64,000 nucleotides of DNA from Guadua angustifolia. Its lineage: Eukaryota > Streptophyta > Magnoliopsida > Poales > Poaceae. A model generated the notes under the pieces. It did not search any database. It had not been told where the DNA came from and saw nothing but the letters and a program-made list of their open reading frames with translations. Of the stretch, positions 1 through 12,064 are shown one piece after another. The stretch covers positions 186,001 to 250,000 of the forward strand of contig JAYEVE010000739.1 of NCBI GenBank assembly GCA_036346375.1, in the 5' to 3' direction. The first letter of the stretch is position 1; each line of letters starts with the position of its first letter. The translations under genes were made by a program, and so were the position numbers.

Positions 1-3000
1 TTCGCTCCGGTGCAAACTTTCACAAAATCAAACTGTTCGGATCTCAATTTGTTCAAAATTAACATCAAATCGAATTCAACCGAAACAAGCTCCACAAGAC
101 CGACGACACTTACAAGGGCAATCCGGTGTTTTGAGTGTTTCGCTTGGGGCAAACATTCATAAAGCCCACTTGTTCGGGTCCCGGTTTGAATGAAATTAAC
201 ACCAGAGCTTAATCGAGCGAAACAAGCTCTAATGAGAGTGGCGACACATAGGAGTGCAACCCTGTGCATGTTGGGAGTGTTTCGCTCCGGTGCTAACTTT
301 CACAAAATCCACCTATTCGGATCTCAACTTGTTCGAAATTAACAACAAATCGAATTCAACCGAAACAAGCTCCAACTAGACTGACAACACGTACGAGGGC
401 AGTCTGGTCTGTCTTTGGATGTTTCGCTTCGGCGCAAATTTTCATTACGTCCACTTGTTCGGATCCCGGATTGAATGACAATAACACCGGAGCGAAATCG
501 AGCTAAACAAGCTCCAATGGACCGGCAACACAAAGGAATGAAACCCGTGCATTTTGGGAGTGTTTCATTCGCGGCAAACTTTCACAAAATCCACCGGCCG
601 ATCTCAACTTGTTCAAATTAACATCAAATCGAATTCGATCAAAAGAAGCTCCAACATGACCGACAACACTTACGAGGGCAATCGGTGTCTTGAGTGTTTC
701 GTCGGCAAAGTTTCGTAAAGTCCACTTGTTCGGATCACGGTTTGAACGAAATTAACACCAGAGCGAAATCGAGAGAAACAAGCTGTAGTGAGACCGACGA
801 CACATAGGAGTGCAACCCGGTGCATCTTCGGAATGTTTCGCTCTGGTGCAAACTTTCACAAAATCCACCTGTTCCGATCTCAACTTGTTAGAAATTAACA
901 TCACATCGAATTCGACCGAAACAAGCTCTAACAATACCGACAACACTTATGAGGGCAATCGGTGTGTCTTCGAGTGTTTCGCAGGCAAACATTCACAAAG
1001 TCCACTTGTTCGGATCCCGCTTGAATGAAACTAACACCAGAGTGAAATCGAGCGAAACAAGCACTAATGAGACCGGCGACACATAGGAGTGCAACCTGGT
1101 GCATCTTGGGAGTGTTTCGCTCTGGTGCAAACTTTCACAAAATCCACTGCTCGATCTCAACTTGTTCGAAATTAACATCAAATCGAATTCGATCGAAACA
1201 AGCTCCAACAAGATCGACAACACTAACGAGGGCAATCCGGTGTGTCTTCGGAGTGCTTCGCTTCGGGGAAAAGATTCATAAAGTCCACTTGTTCGGATCC
1301 CGGTTTGAATGAAATTAACACCAGAGCGAAATCGAGCGAAACAAGCTCTAATGAGAATGGCGACACATAGGAGTGCAACCCGGTGCATCCTGGGAGTGTT
1401 TCTCTTCGGTGCAAACATTCACAAAATCTACCTATTCGGATCTCAACTTGTTCGAAATTAATATCAAATCGAATTTGATCGAAACAAGCTCCAACAAGAC
1501 CGACAACACTTACGAGGGCAATCCGGTGTGTCTTCGGAGTGTTTCGCTACGGGGAAAAGATTCATAAAGTCCACTTGTTCGGATCTCGGTTTGAATGAAA
1601 TTAACAACAGAGCGAAATCAAGAGAAACAAGTTCTAATGAGAACGGCGACACATAGAAGTGCAACCCGGTTCATCTTGGGAGTGTTTCGCTCCGGTGCAA
1701 ACTTTCACAAAATCCACTTGTTCGGATCTCAACTTGTTCAAAATTAACATCAAATCAAATTCAACCGAAACAAGCTCCAACAAGACCGACAACACTTACG
1801 AGGACAATCCGGTGTGTCTTCGGAGTGTTTCGCTTCATGGCAAACATTCACAAATTCCACTTGTTCGGATCTCGGTTTGAATGAAATTAACACTAGAGCG
1901 AAATCGAGCGAAACAATCTCTAATGAGAATGGCGACACATAGGAGTGCAACCCGGTGCATCCTAGGAGTGTTTCGCTCCGGTGCAAACTTTCACAAAATC
2001 TACCTATTCGGATCTCAACTTGTTCGAAATTAACATCAAATCGAATTCGATCGAAACAAGCTTCAACAAGACCGACAAAACTTACGAGGGCAATCAGTGT
2101 GTCTCTTGAGTGTTTCGCTTTGGGGCAAAGATTCATAAAGTCCACTTGTTCGGATCCCGCTTGAATGAAATTAACACCGAGCTAAAACAAGTTCTAATGA
2201 GAATGGCGACACATAGGAGTGCAACCCGGTGCATCCTGGGAGTGTTTCGCTCCGGTGCAAACTTTCACAAAATCTACCTATTCGGATCTCAACTTGTTCG
2301 AAATTAACATCAAATCGAATTCGATCGAAACAAGCTCCAACAAGACCGACATCACTTACGAGGGCAATCTGGTGTATCTTCGGAGTGATTGGCTTCGGGG
2401 TAAAGTTTCATAAAGTCCACTTGTTCGGATCTCGGTTTGAATGAAGCTAACACCAGAGCGAAATCGAGCGAAACAAGCTCTAATGAGAACGGCGACACAT
2501 AGAAGTACAACCCGGTGCATCTTGGGAGTGTTTCGCTCTGGTGCAAACTTTCAGCAAATCCACCTGTTCGGATCTCAACTTGTTCGAAATTAACATCAAA
2601 TCGAATTCAACCGAAACAAGCTCCAACAAGACCGACAACACTTACGAGGACAATCCGGTGTGTCTTCGGAGTGTTTCGCTTCGTGGCAAACATTCACAAA
2701 TTCCACTTGTTCGGATCCCGGTTTGAATGAAATTAACACCAGAGCGAAATCGAGCGAAACAAGCTCTAATGAGAACGGCGACACACAGGAGTGCAACCCG
2801 GTGCATCTTGGGAGTGTTTCGCTCCGGTGCAAACTTTCACAAAATCCACCTGTTCGGATCTCAACTAGTTCGAAATTAACATCAAATCGAATTCAACCGA
2901 AACAAGCTCCACAAGATCGACGACAGTTACAAGGGCAATCCGGTGTGTCTTCAGAATGTTTCGCTTTGGGGCAAAGTTTCATAAAGTCCACTTGTTCGGA

Positions 3001-6000
3001 TCCCGGTTTGAATGAAATTAACACCAGAGCGAAATCGAGCGAAACAAGCTCTAATGAGAATGGCGACTCATAGGAGTGCAACCTGGTGCATCTTGGGAGT
3101 GTTTCGCTCCGGTGCAAACTTTCACAAAATCCACCTGTTCGGATCTCAACTTGTTCGAAATTAACATCAAATCGAATTCAACCGAAACAAGCTCCAACTA
3201 GACCGACAACACTTACGAGGGCAATCCGGTCTGTCTTCGGAATGTTTCGCTTCGGGACAAATTTTCATAAAGTCCACATGTTCGGATCCCGGATTGAATG
3301 AAATTAACACCAGAGCGAAATCGAGCAAAACAAGCTCCAATGGGACCGGCAACACATAGGAGTGCAACCCGGTGCATTTTAGGATTATTTCGCTCCGTGC
3401 AAACTTTCACAAAATCCACCTGTTCAGATCTCAACTTGTTCGAAATAAACATCAAATGGAATTCGATAAAAACAAGCTCCAACAAGACCGACAACACTTA
3501 CGAGGGCAATCCGTGTGTTCTTGAGTGTTTCGCTCGGGCAAAGTTTCATAAAGTCAACTTGTTCGGATCACGGTTTGAATGAAATTAACACCAGAGCAAA
3601 ATCGAGCGAAACAAGCTCTAATGAGACTGGCGACACATAGGAGTGCAACCCGGTGCATCTTGGGTGTGTTTTGCTCCGGTGCAAACTTTCACAAAATCCA
3701 CCTGTTCGGATCTCAACTTGTTCGAAATTAACATCAAATCGAATTCAACCGAAACAGTCTCTAACAAGACCGACAACACTTACGAGGGCAATCCGGTGTG
3801 TCTTCGTAGTGTTTCGCTTCGTGGCAAACATTCACAAAGTCCACTTGTTCGGATCCCAGTTTCAATGAAATTAACACCCGAGTGAAATCGAGCGAAACAA
3901 GCACTAATGAGAACGGCGACACATAGAAGTGCAACCTGGTGGTGCATCTTGGGAGTGTTTCGCTCCGGCGCAAACTTTCACAAAATCCACCTATTCGGAT
4001 CTCAACTTGTTCGAAATTAACATCAAATCGAATTCGATCGAAACAAGCTCCAACTAGACCGACAACACTTACGAGAACAATCCGGTGTGTCTTTGGAGTG
4101 TTTTGCTTTGTGACAAACATTCACAAATTCCACTTGTTCGGATCTCGGTTTGAATGAAATTAACACCAGAGCGAAATCGAGCGATACAAGCTCTAATGAG
4201 ACCAGCGACACATAGGAGTTTAACGTGGTGCATCTTGGGAGTGTTTCGCTCCGGTGCAAACTTTCACAAAATTCACCTGTTCGGATATCAACTTGTTCGA
4301 AATTAACATCAAATCGAATTCGACCGAAACAAGCTCCAACAACACCGACAACAGTTACGAGGGCAATCGGTGTGTCTTCCTAGTGTTTCACCGAGGCAAA
4401 CTTTCACAAAGTCCACTTGTTCGATCCCGTTTGAATGAAATTAACACCAGAGCGTAAATCGAGCTAAACAAGCTCCAATGTGACCGGACACATAGGAGTG
4501 CAACCCGTGCATTTTGGGAGTGTTTCGCTCGCAAACTTTCACAAAATCCAATTGCTCGATCTCAACTTGTTCAAATTAACGTCAAATCAATTCGATCAAA
4601 ACAAGCTCCAACAAGACCAACAACACTTACAAGGGCAATCCGTGCATCTTTGAGTGTTTCGCTTTGGGGCAAAGTTTCATAAAGTCCACTTGTTCGGATC
4701 ACGGTTTGAATGAAATTAACACCAGAGCGAAATCGAGCGAAACAAGCTCTAATGAGACCGGCGACACATAGGAGTGCAACCTGGTGCATCTTCAAGTGTT
4801 TCGCTCCGGTGCAAACTTTCACAAAATCCACCTGTTCGGATCTCAACTTGTTCAAAATTAACATCAAATCGAATCCGATCGAAACAAGCTCCAACAAGAC
4901 CAAGAAGTACGAGGGCAATCCGGTGTGTCTTCAGAGTGTTTCGCTTCGGGGCAAAGTTTCATAATGTCCACTTGTTCGGATCCCGGTTTGAATGCAATTA
5001 ACACCAGAGCGAAATCGAGCGAAGCAAGCTCTAATGAGACCGGTGACACATAGGAGTGCAACCGGGTGCATCTCGGGAGTGTTTCGCTCCGGTGCAAACT
5101 TTCATAAAATCCACCTGTTCAGATCTCAACTTGTTCGAAATTAACATCAAATCGAATTCGACCGAAACAAGCTCCAACAAGACCGACAACAGTTACGAGG
5201 GCAATCGGTGTGTGTTCGGAGTGTTTCGCTTCGAGGCAAACTTTCACAAAGTCCACTTGTTCGGATCCCGGATTGAATGAAATTAACACCAGAGCAAAAT
5301 CGAGCGAAACAAGCTCCAATGGGACCGGCGACACATAGGAGTGCAACCCGGTGCATCTTCAGAGTGTTTCGCTCCGGTGCAAACTTTCACAAAATCCACT
5401 TCTTCGGATCTCAACTTGTTCGAAATTAACATCACATCGAATTCGACCAAAACAAGCTCTAATAAGAACGACAACACTTACGAGGGCAATCCGGTGTGTC
5501 TTCGGAGTGTTTCGCTTCGTGGCAAACATTCACAAAGTCCACTTGTTCGGATCCCGGTTTGAATGAAACTAACACCAGAGTGAAATCAAGCGAAACAAGC
5601 ACTAATGAGACCGGCGACACATAGGAGTGCAACCTGGTGCATCTTGGGAGTGTTTCGCTCTGGTGCAAACTTTCACAAAATCCACCTGTTCGGATCTCAA
5701 CTTGTTCGAAATTAACATCAAATCGAATTCGATCGAAACAAGCTCCAACAAGACCGACAACACTTATGTGGGCAATCCGTGTCTTCTGAGTGTTTCGCCG
5801 GGCAAAGTATCATAAAGTCCACTTGTTCGATCCCGTTTGAATGCAATTAACACCAGAGCTTAAATCGAGTGAAACAAGCTCTAATGAGACCCGACACATA
5901 GGAGTGCAACCGGTGCATCTTGGGAGTGTTTCGCATCCGAGCAAACTTTCACAAAATCAACCTGCTCGATCTCAACTTGTTCAAATTAACATCAAATCGA

Positions 6001-6430
6001 ATTCGATCGAAACAAGCTCCAACAAGACCGACAACACTTACGAGGGCAATGCGGTGTCTTCGGAGTGTTTCGCTTCGGGGCAAGGTTTCATAAAGTCGAC
6101 TTGTTCCGATCCCGGTTTGAATGAAATTAACACCAGAGCGAAATCGAGCGAAACAAGCTCTAATGAGAACAATGACATTAATGGAGTGCAACCCGTGGAT
6201 CTTGGGAGTGTTTCGCTTCCGTGCAAACTTTCAAAAATCCACTGCTCGATCTCAACTTGTTCGAAATTAACATCAAATCGAATTCAACCAAACAAGCTCC
6301 AACAAGACCGACAACACTTACGAGGACAATCCGTGTGTCTTCGAGTGTTTCGCCAGGCGACATTCACAAATTCCACTTGATCGGATCTCGGTTTGAATGA
6401 AATTAACACTAGAGCGAAATCGAGCGAAAC
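1..6430. repeat. Satellite block 1, ~286-bp dimeric tandem repeat
   Basis: About 23 head-to-tail units can be followed by the landmark GTGCAAACTTTCACAAAATC (near 291, 847, 1125, 1409, 1696, 1982, 2540, 2826, 3111, 3680, 3970, 4256, 4807, 5091, 5378, 5668), giving a mean period of ~282 bp. Each unit has two 143-bp halves. Half A carries TTCGCTCCGGTGCAAAC and AACTTGTTCGAAATTAACATC. Half B carries TTCGTGGCAAACATTCAC, TTTGAATGAAATTAACACC and GACACATAGGAGTGCAACC. Hand alignment of the two half consensuses is gap-free with 111 of 143 matches (78%). Equivalent halves from neighbouring units are much more alike. The array starts before the window. Some units (about 4370-4640 and 5760-6390) are shorter because of recurrent 1-3 base losses. 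Long ORFs on both strands here simply reflect the repeat. The organisation is that of a centromeric or heterochromatic satellite; the exact family name is unknown to me. Confidence 0.95.
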
Positions 6431-9105
6431 ACTTGTTGTGTTAGTCTTCCAAGGCTTCTATGAAGTCGAAGAGGTTGTGATGCTTCGCTATACCCATCTT
6501 CTTGAAGTTGCTGATATGGACGTCATGATGTTGCTGACTTGTTACCAGAATTCTTTTCAAAAGATTTGTTCGTGGTTTTCATTTCGCAAAAAGAATAAGG
6601 AAATAAATACTCTAAAAGGGATAACTTAAGAGTGAGAAAGAAAGTTCTACACAAGGGAAACGAGTACATAAATAAGGAGACTAAATTTATAGATTAGAAA
6701 AGAGTATATGTATAACTCGATGATACTCTTTATATTTCTTTTTAGAAAATAGGACTTCCAACTCTTCCAGCTTTTCATTTAAACAACCATTCAAGCTTTC
6801 CATTCGTATATAGAACTTTTCCGGTTCTAGCTCATTTTATGGTATATAATCTAGATAAGCAATGAGGTGAGTTTTAAAACATGATTAGAAATTATTATTG
6901 ATCATTAAGTTTTAACTAGCCTAAAGCAAAGATAAGCTAGTTTGGTTTTGCTAATGCAGAAGATCTTAACTTGGTTTACATATGAATGGTGTGATCTCAA
7001 GCAAAGCTAAGAGTAGTAATGGAGACTGTATTACTAATCTCATTGAGGTTTTATTTTAAGAAAGGTTAATGACCATAATGGTTACACTGGTAAGAAGTTC
7101 TGTGAAGAAGAGGTAACTTTGTAGAAGTTTTATAGAGATAAGAGATAAACTACTTTATAATTTCTTAGTTATCCTATGGGTTAAGTTTTTCATATGCACA
7201 CATAAGGACAACTTATTGTGAAACTTTAACCAATAGGTTAAGTCTACACATAAATCAGTCCTGACATTCAGAATAAAGACTAATTTCAAGTAGCGAAACA
7301 TAACGACAACGTAAATTGCTCTATATAACTAGAGCGGAATAATATGCTACACGTAAGGGTGCTAATCTTATGGTAGGTCCTAATATATTCTAATCTTCCG
7401 CCTTTTCCTGTTGAGTGATGTTGTCTCTTCATGAAGAGAAATCTTTAACGCTATCTTCTTCATTTGGAATTCTTGCGTATCACCGTAAACTTAGGATATT
7501 TCCGAGAGATAAGATCAAATTTAAATTTCAAAATAGTGTTCAGAAGAGGAAAGGAGTAAGAACCTAAGAATAAGATAAGAGGAGACCAATTTCTAAATTC
7601 AAATTCGTTGGTTTGATTTAGAAAATAATTTTGAAATTCTAACGATCATTCTAACTAGGGTTTGACCTACAATGATATGGCTCGACATACCACCTCTCGT
7701 CGGGACCCGGATTTACCAAATCCGACCCTCTCAGAGTTTCAACCGTATAGTCCAGAATGTTTAGCACACACAAATACACAAATGATGATAACACGTACAT
7801 ATCATAAAGTAAACAACAAGAATAAGCAAAGAGTGTAAACAACATCATCACATTATTACTAAGTATCGAGCCTTACGGCTTAAGTGAAAATGTAGCAATG
7901 AAATGTAGAACAAAAAGAGCCAATCAAGATGCCCACAGCAACCGATGGGGCACGCCCCTAGTAGTCCCATTTGATCCTCCTCATCAAAGTCTTCACCACA
8001 GATGTCTTCATCTCGCTTTATGGAATAAGCACCCTTAATAAAAAGCGGGGTGAGTATGCAACATACTCAAGTCTCTAAACTTAATGCAAGTAACTAAATG
8101 CATGGCTTGAACAAAGGAAGCATATAGGGTTCATTTGCATAAAGTTTAAATTGAAATTTAAATACAAGTAATAATTTCATAAAGCAAGATTTAACAAAAT
8201 GTAAATAGCATAAATAATTAAACTTGAAGTATAACAATTTTCCGTGTTCCAACTACCGTTGGCTCTAGTCGCTAAACTAAAATTCCGGAGCTCTAGCCGC
8301 TCACTTGATTCCCAACCACATTTTTCATTTTAAACCAAATCCATCATTTTCCATTTAAAACCAAAACCGTAAAATCTACTATGTGAAAGCTGCCCACGCT
8401 TGCTCTTATCCGTAAGCACGGCTACTCAAGTAGTTTTAAGACTCGCAGAGTCGGTACACTTTACCCACACGACATGATCAACCCTTTTCGCCAAAGCCAA
8501 GAATACACTTCCTTTGGTGTGTCGGCAGGAGATCATGACAAGGCCTTTATAATGCATTCATCGCCACCGACTTCACCCGCTAAGGTTTCGCTCACATTCC
8601 TTGCGCTTTGCAAGTGTCATCCCGACAAACTCGCACAAATTTCACTGGGTGAAGTCAAATAACGACTCATGCAAATTACTTAGCCGTGTCGCATCTATAT
8701 AGACATGTGGTTGTACCAGATAGCATGGCCCATGGTGTCCACATATGACCGGTCCTTAATTGACTAGGGCGGCAATCACATTCCAAAATTTTGTGCATCC
8801 CGCGACCCGCCATTCAACTAATTCCTAATCCCGGTCTAAATCATTTTTCACTTTTAAATTTCAAATTAATACCGCAACACCAATTGCCATACATTTCACA
8901 ATACTGACAACACCAATTGCCACCATTTCCATAAATCACTTTTGAGTCAAAATGAAAGAATTTTCCATATTGGTAAGATACCGACGTGATTTAGCATGGC
9001 TAAGCATTTTCACCGCTCCCATAGCAAGATTAATTACCATTAACTACAAAGAATTAGTTTTCCTAGGGTGTCAATGGTTGTCAACATGAATATCAATGTG
9101 GTTAT
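6431..9105 (-). mobile_element. Host element C, left part (AT-rich LTR/LARD-like sequence)
   Basis: The satellite stops in half B after GAGCGAAAC and gives way to AT-rich sequence with no convincing ORF over 70 codons. I read it as part of a large non-autonomous LTR-type element on the minus strand because its far end (19512) reads TGTAACATTC on that strand, a terminus common in grass LTR elements, and a TATA box lies 580 bp inside. Features such as GGGTGAGTATGCAACATACTC near 8046 are plain noncoding sequence. The copia insertion at 9106 splits it: sequence left of the copia target site GTTAT continues on the other side at 17345. The boundary near 6431 has no clear target-site duplication and about 20 bp of satellite are missing across the whole insertion. 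The classification as an LTR rather than another element type is inference. Confidence 0.5.
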
Positions 9106-10075
9106 TGTTGGTGTTATGCCCTTGAGGCAGTCATATAGATGATTGTAACATGACTATGCTTATGAATAATAATATGATTATTGGTCCAATGAATGTATAT
9201 CATTATATTGATCGCAAGTATGTGACTTGCTTATGAAACTCTCTACTTATTGATATAATTGTAAGTATCTTCGATCGGGTATCATCGATAGGACAACGAT
9301 GAATAGATCAAGACATGTATTGATCGATGATTATGTTTCATAGATCATAGGATATGGAGATATCATCAATACATGTGAACTCATGATGAAGAACATGGGT
9401 TAGATAGACCCAAATGGGACATCATGAGAATGTTACATTCTTATGTGTCATCAGTATCTCATACATAATGGATGTATGATCCTTAGACCTGAGATTGTCA
9501 CATTCCCTACATGTGTAATAGTTTACCTTGGGGCCACCAAACGCTATTCCCTAAAATGATAGTTATAAAGGTAGCTTTCATGTTTGCTATGAAATGCAGA
9601 GGGAAGTGGACAAATAAGATGGAATTTGCCACCCAAAGGTAACGGAGATATATGTCTAGGCCACTCGTGTGATATGATTAAGGAAGTGCATGGCCATGCC
9701 GTGATTGAGAAGTCAATCACAACTTATTAATATATCACGGATACGAGAGATGGATTGAACTATCAAAGGATGACATACTTCTCGCCTTGAGTTCGATCTT
9801 CATATAGTTTGGCAAAGGGATTATTACATGAGTACTTTTGAAAGGTTCTATCCGATTTGATCATATGCGTTTGGGAGTTGGCATGCTCGCGAAGGAACCG
9901 CTGCTACTATTGGATTGGAAAAAGGGTTTTCCGAATCTATGTCCAAATGTACATGAACCTGCTGTGGTCACACACTTAATTAACGGTCGATGCATTAATT
10001 CGGATTGATCCGTAATTAATGGACCTCGTGGGCTTAACGCTACCGATGGGCCCTGGCTTAGGGTTTCGCCACGTG

Positions 10076-10086
10076 GCTATATAAGG
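10076..10086 (+). promoter_or_regulatory. TATA box of upstream copia LTR
   Basis: GCTATATAAGG sits ~390 bp before the 3' end of the LTR, after a CACGTG G-box core at 10070-10075. This is the usual place for the U3 promoter of a copia LTR. The matching site in the downstream LTR is at about 16950-16960, but there the G-box is degraded to GCATGCGGG. Confidence 0.7.
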
Positions 10087-10247
10087 AGAGGAGAAGGGTG
10101 GGCGGCATGCGATTGCTCACGCCCGTAACCCTAGCCTCCACCTCTCATTGTTCTTGCCGAAGCGACGCGGCAGCTTGCATCGCGACGCACGGCGTTTCCA
10201 TCCCGGACGGTGGATCGCTTGTGGTGACGCTACACATTGGGCGTGGC

Positions 10248-10340
10248 AGGAGGACGATCCGCGGAGGACGATCCATGGCGAGACGATTCGCGGCGAGGAC
10301 GATCCGCTGAGGACGATCCACACGAGGACGATCCACTACA
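10248..10340 (+). repeat. Short tandem repeat (GAGGACGATCC) in copia LTR
   Basis: Five or six imperfect copies of an ~18-bp unit built on GAGGACGATCC lie just downstream of the LTR TATA box, in the presumed R/U5 part. The equivalent array in the other LTR is at 17117-17209, with a slightly different unit order. Confidence 0.8.
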
Positions 10341-10475
10341 CCAACGCTACAAGGATTCGCAATCGCGCTGCCTAGTGGTAATCCAATCTGTGATCCTTTC
10401 TTAAGTAGTAGCTTTTCCGGTTATGCGGTAGAAATTTTAATTTGTGCTAGCGTAGCATACCGCTGCTCCCCAACA

Positions 10476-10902
10476 GTTATAATAATTTGGCATTTAACTA
10501 AGCATTTAAAATGACGTTAAAATACAATTCATAATTCAAATAGCATGCAATAATTTAAAAGCAAAATAGCATTTCATAAATTTGGGTTCAACATGGTCAA
10601 GGAGACTTGCCTTCACTCTCATCACGCCGCTGTAACCTCTCCACGGATGTTTCCTCTCGCCAACCTAAGCGTCGTTTACACACGTAAACACGTAATCGAG
10701 GCAAAACAATAAATAAACAGAAATAAATAAAATTCAAAATTCATAAAAATGACACCAACAGATAGATCTTGATTTTAGATGAATTTAGAAATTTGAATCG
10801 CTCAAATCGAGTTCGAACGGAGGAGAACTTGAGCTCAAGTTTTAAATGGAAGAAAATCAGAATTAAATAGATCGACATGTGTCACACACGATTCGCTGCC
10901 CC
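10476..10902 (+). repeat. Duplicated flank between copia 5' LTR and internal region
   Basis: This 427-bp stretch, starting GTTATAATAATTTGGC and ending GATTCGCTG, matches 17345-17771, the host element C sequence right after the downstream LTR. In an intact copia element a primer-binding site should follow the 5' LTR here. After 10902 the two copies diverge at once: CCCCTTGACC here, GAATTTCTG at 17772. Either an exchange between a solo-LTR and a full-length copy, or an assembly join of two haplotypes, could produce this. Confidence 0.85.
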
Positions 10903-12064
10903 TTGACCTCTGAGCAGGCGCTGCCCCTAGATCTCAGCTTGGGCGCTGCCTCGACTCCCGATAAGGGCGCTGCCCTTGAACTTATGTGGGCGTTGTTCTT
11001 GGAACCCCGACACCGTGAGAATCGCTTTATTTAACTCTTTTTGCGTGATGTTATATGTGAAATAGTATGGCCTATGTGTATGTGATGCATGTAACGCTAT
11101 ATGGCCTGCCGCGGTCAAGCCATAAGGCTATTTCATTATCAATGTTGTATAACGGCTGCAAGGTCGACTTGTGATGTTTGAAACCTTCATGTAAATTTCA
11201 TTATCAAAGTCAGAAGGAGTTGCATCTACAATGATGAAGATGATGGCAATCAAGCATGATGGCTAGGTGAACAATCAAGCAAGATGGCCAAGTGGACCAA
11301 CAAGCATGATGATGAAGATCCTAATGCTAAAGGCCATACTATTTCACAATTTTAATCTTGATTTTCGTGGATGTGTGGTTAATCATTGCTATTTTCTTTA
11401 TGCTCATTGCATGTGATGCCATGTTCATAGTAGATATTGTTCAACCCCATAGTTAAATAAATTTTAAATCATATATGTCCACCCTATTGTTGCACCTATC
11501 AAGAATTTAGATCATCATTGATATGACTGCCAAAGTAGTATATCAATGACTATCTTAATAGATGATAGGGATGTGTTGGACACATCACGATAACGTTGGT
11601 AGATTTAATCAAGCTATCAAAACGGTTTTGGGCTTGAGGACATAAGTGGTTGAGTTTTGATTTCAATAATGAAGGAACAAATACAAGACAATTGGTGTCT
11701 AGGAAAACACACATGAGGCTAGGTTTCTTAATTGGCACCAAATCGGGAAGTGCTCCTCCCTCATGTGAGCCCTAGGGCAAGTTGACTCGCCATGAGTCGA
11801 GTTGATGGAGTCATTCATTACTTGTTTTCATGCTCAACCAACAAGAGTTACATAAGATGTAATTAGCAAAGATGTTGCTTACCTATGTCATTAAATCTCT
11901 AGCAAGTGATGCCAAAGCTCACTAGTGTTTGATGAATATGGATCTTGAATACTCACTATGTGTCCATAAAGGGGCATATGGTAGGAGTGTCTTTTATTAA
12001 AATGTTTAATGAAAATTAACATAAACATAGTGCTTAGAAACTTTGCATGTTTTTGTTGTAGTTC
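10903..12064 (+). other. Untranslated leader before copia gag, no gene seen
   Basis: It begins with a short GC-rich run of GGGCGCTGCC repeats (10915-10985) and continues as AT-rich sequence without a credible ORF. No methionine-tRNA-type primer-binding site (TGGTATCAGAGC) was found. Its 3' part is probably the normal leader of the copia element because the gag start follows directly. The origin of the first ~150 bp is unclear. Confidence 0.5.

Larger units (their letters stand above)
9106..10475 (+). repeat. Ty1/copia LTR, upstream copy
   Basis: A 1370-bp LTR starts TGTTGGTGTTATGCC and ends CTCCCCAACA. It is nearly identical to 15982-17344, and most differences are 1-3 base indels. It is flanked on both sides by the 5-bp target-site duplication GTTAT (9101-9105 and 10476-10480), so taken alone it looks like a solo LTR. 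A copia internal region and a second LTR lie downstream, but no primer-binding site follows this LTR. Instead the sequence after it is a copy of the flank that also follows the second LTR (see 10476-10902). Confidence 0.9.

Noticed and set aside
3800..3850. CENP-B-box-like match in half B (CTTCGTGGCAAACATTC)
   Set aside because: The TTCG and A core positions match but the required CGGG half is absent, and plants have no established CENP-B box.
5841..6380. Long ORFs (up to 179 codons) on both strands across the satellite
   Set aside because: They repeat the same peptide with the satellite period, occur in several frames, and cross into flanking elements. They are a by-product of stop-poor satellite sequence.
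1..6430. CRISPR-like array
   Set aside because: Repeats are contiguous 286-bp units with no unique spacers, in a eukaryotic sequence.
6431..9105. tRNA or other RNA genes in the AT-rich region
   Set aside because: No A/B box plus cloverleaf combination could be recognised by eye on either strand.
9106..10475. Simple solo LTR
   Set aside because: TSDs on both sides suggest it, but a copia internal region and a second LTR with the same flank follow. The structure is more complex and is reported as a finding.
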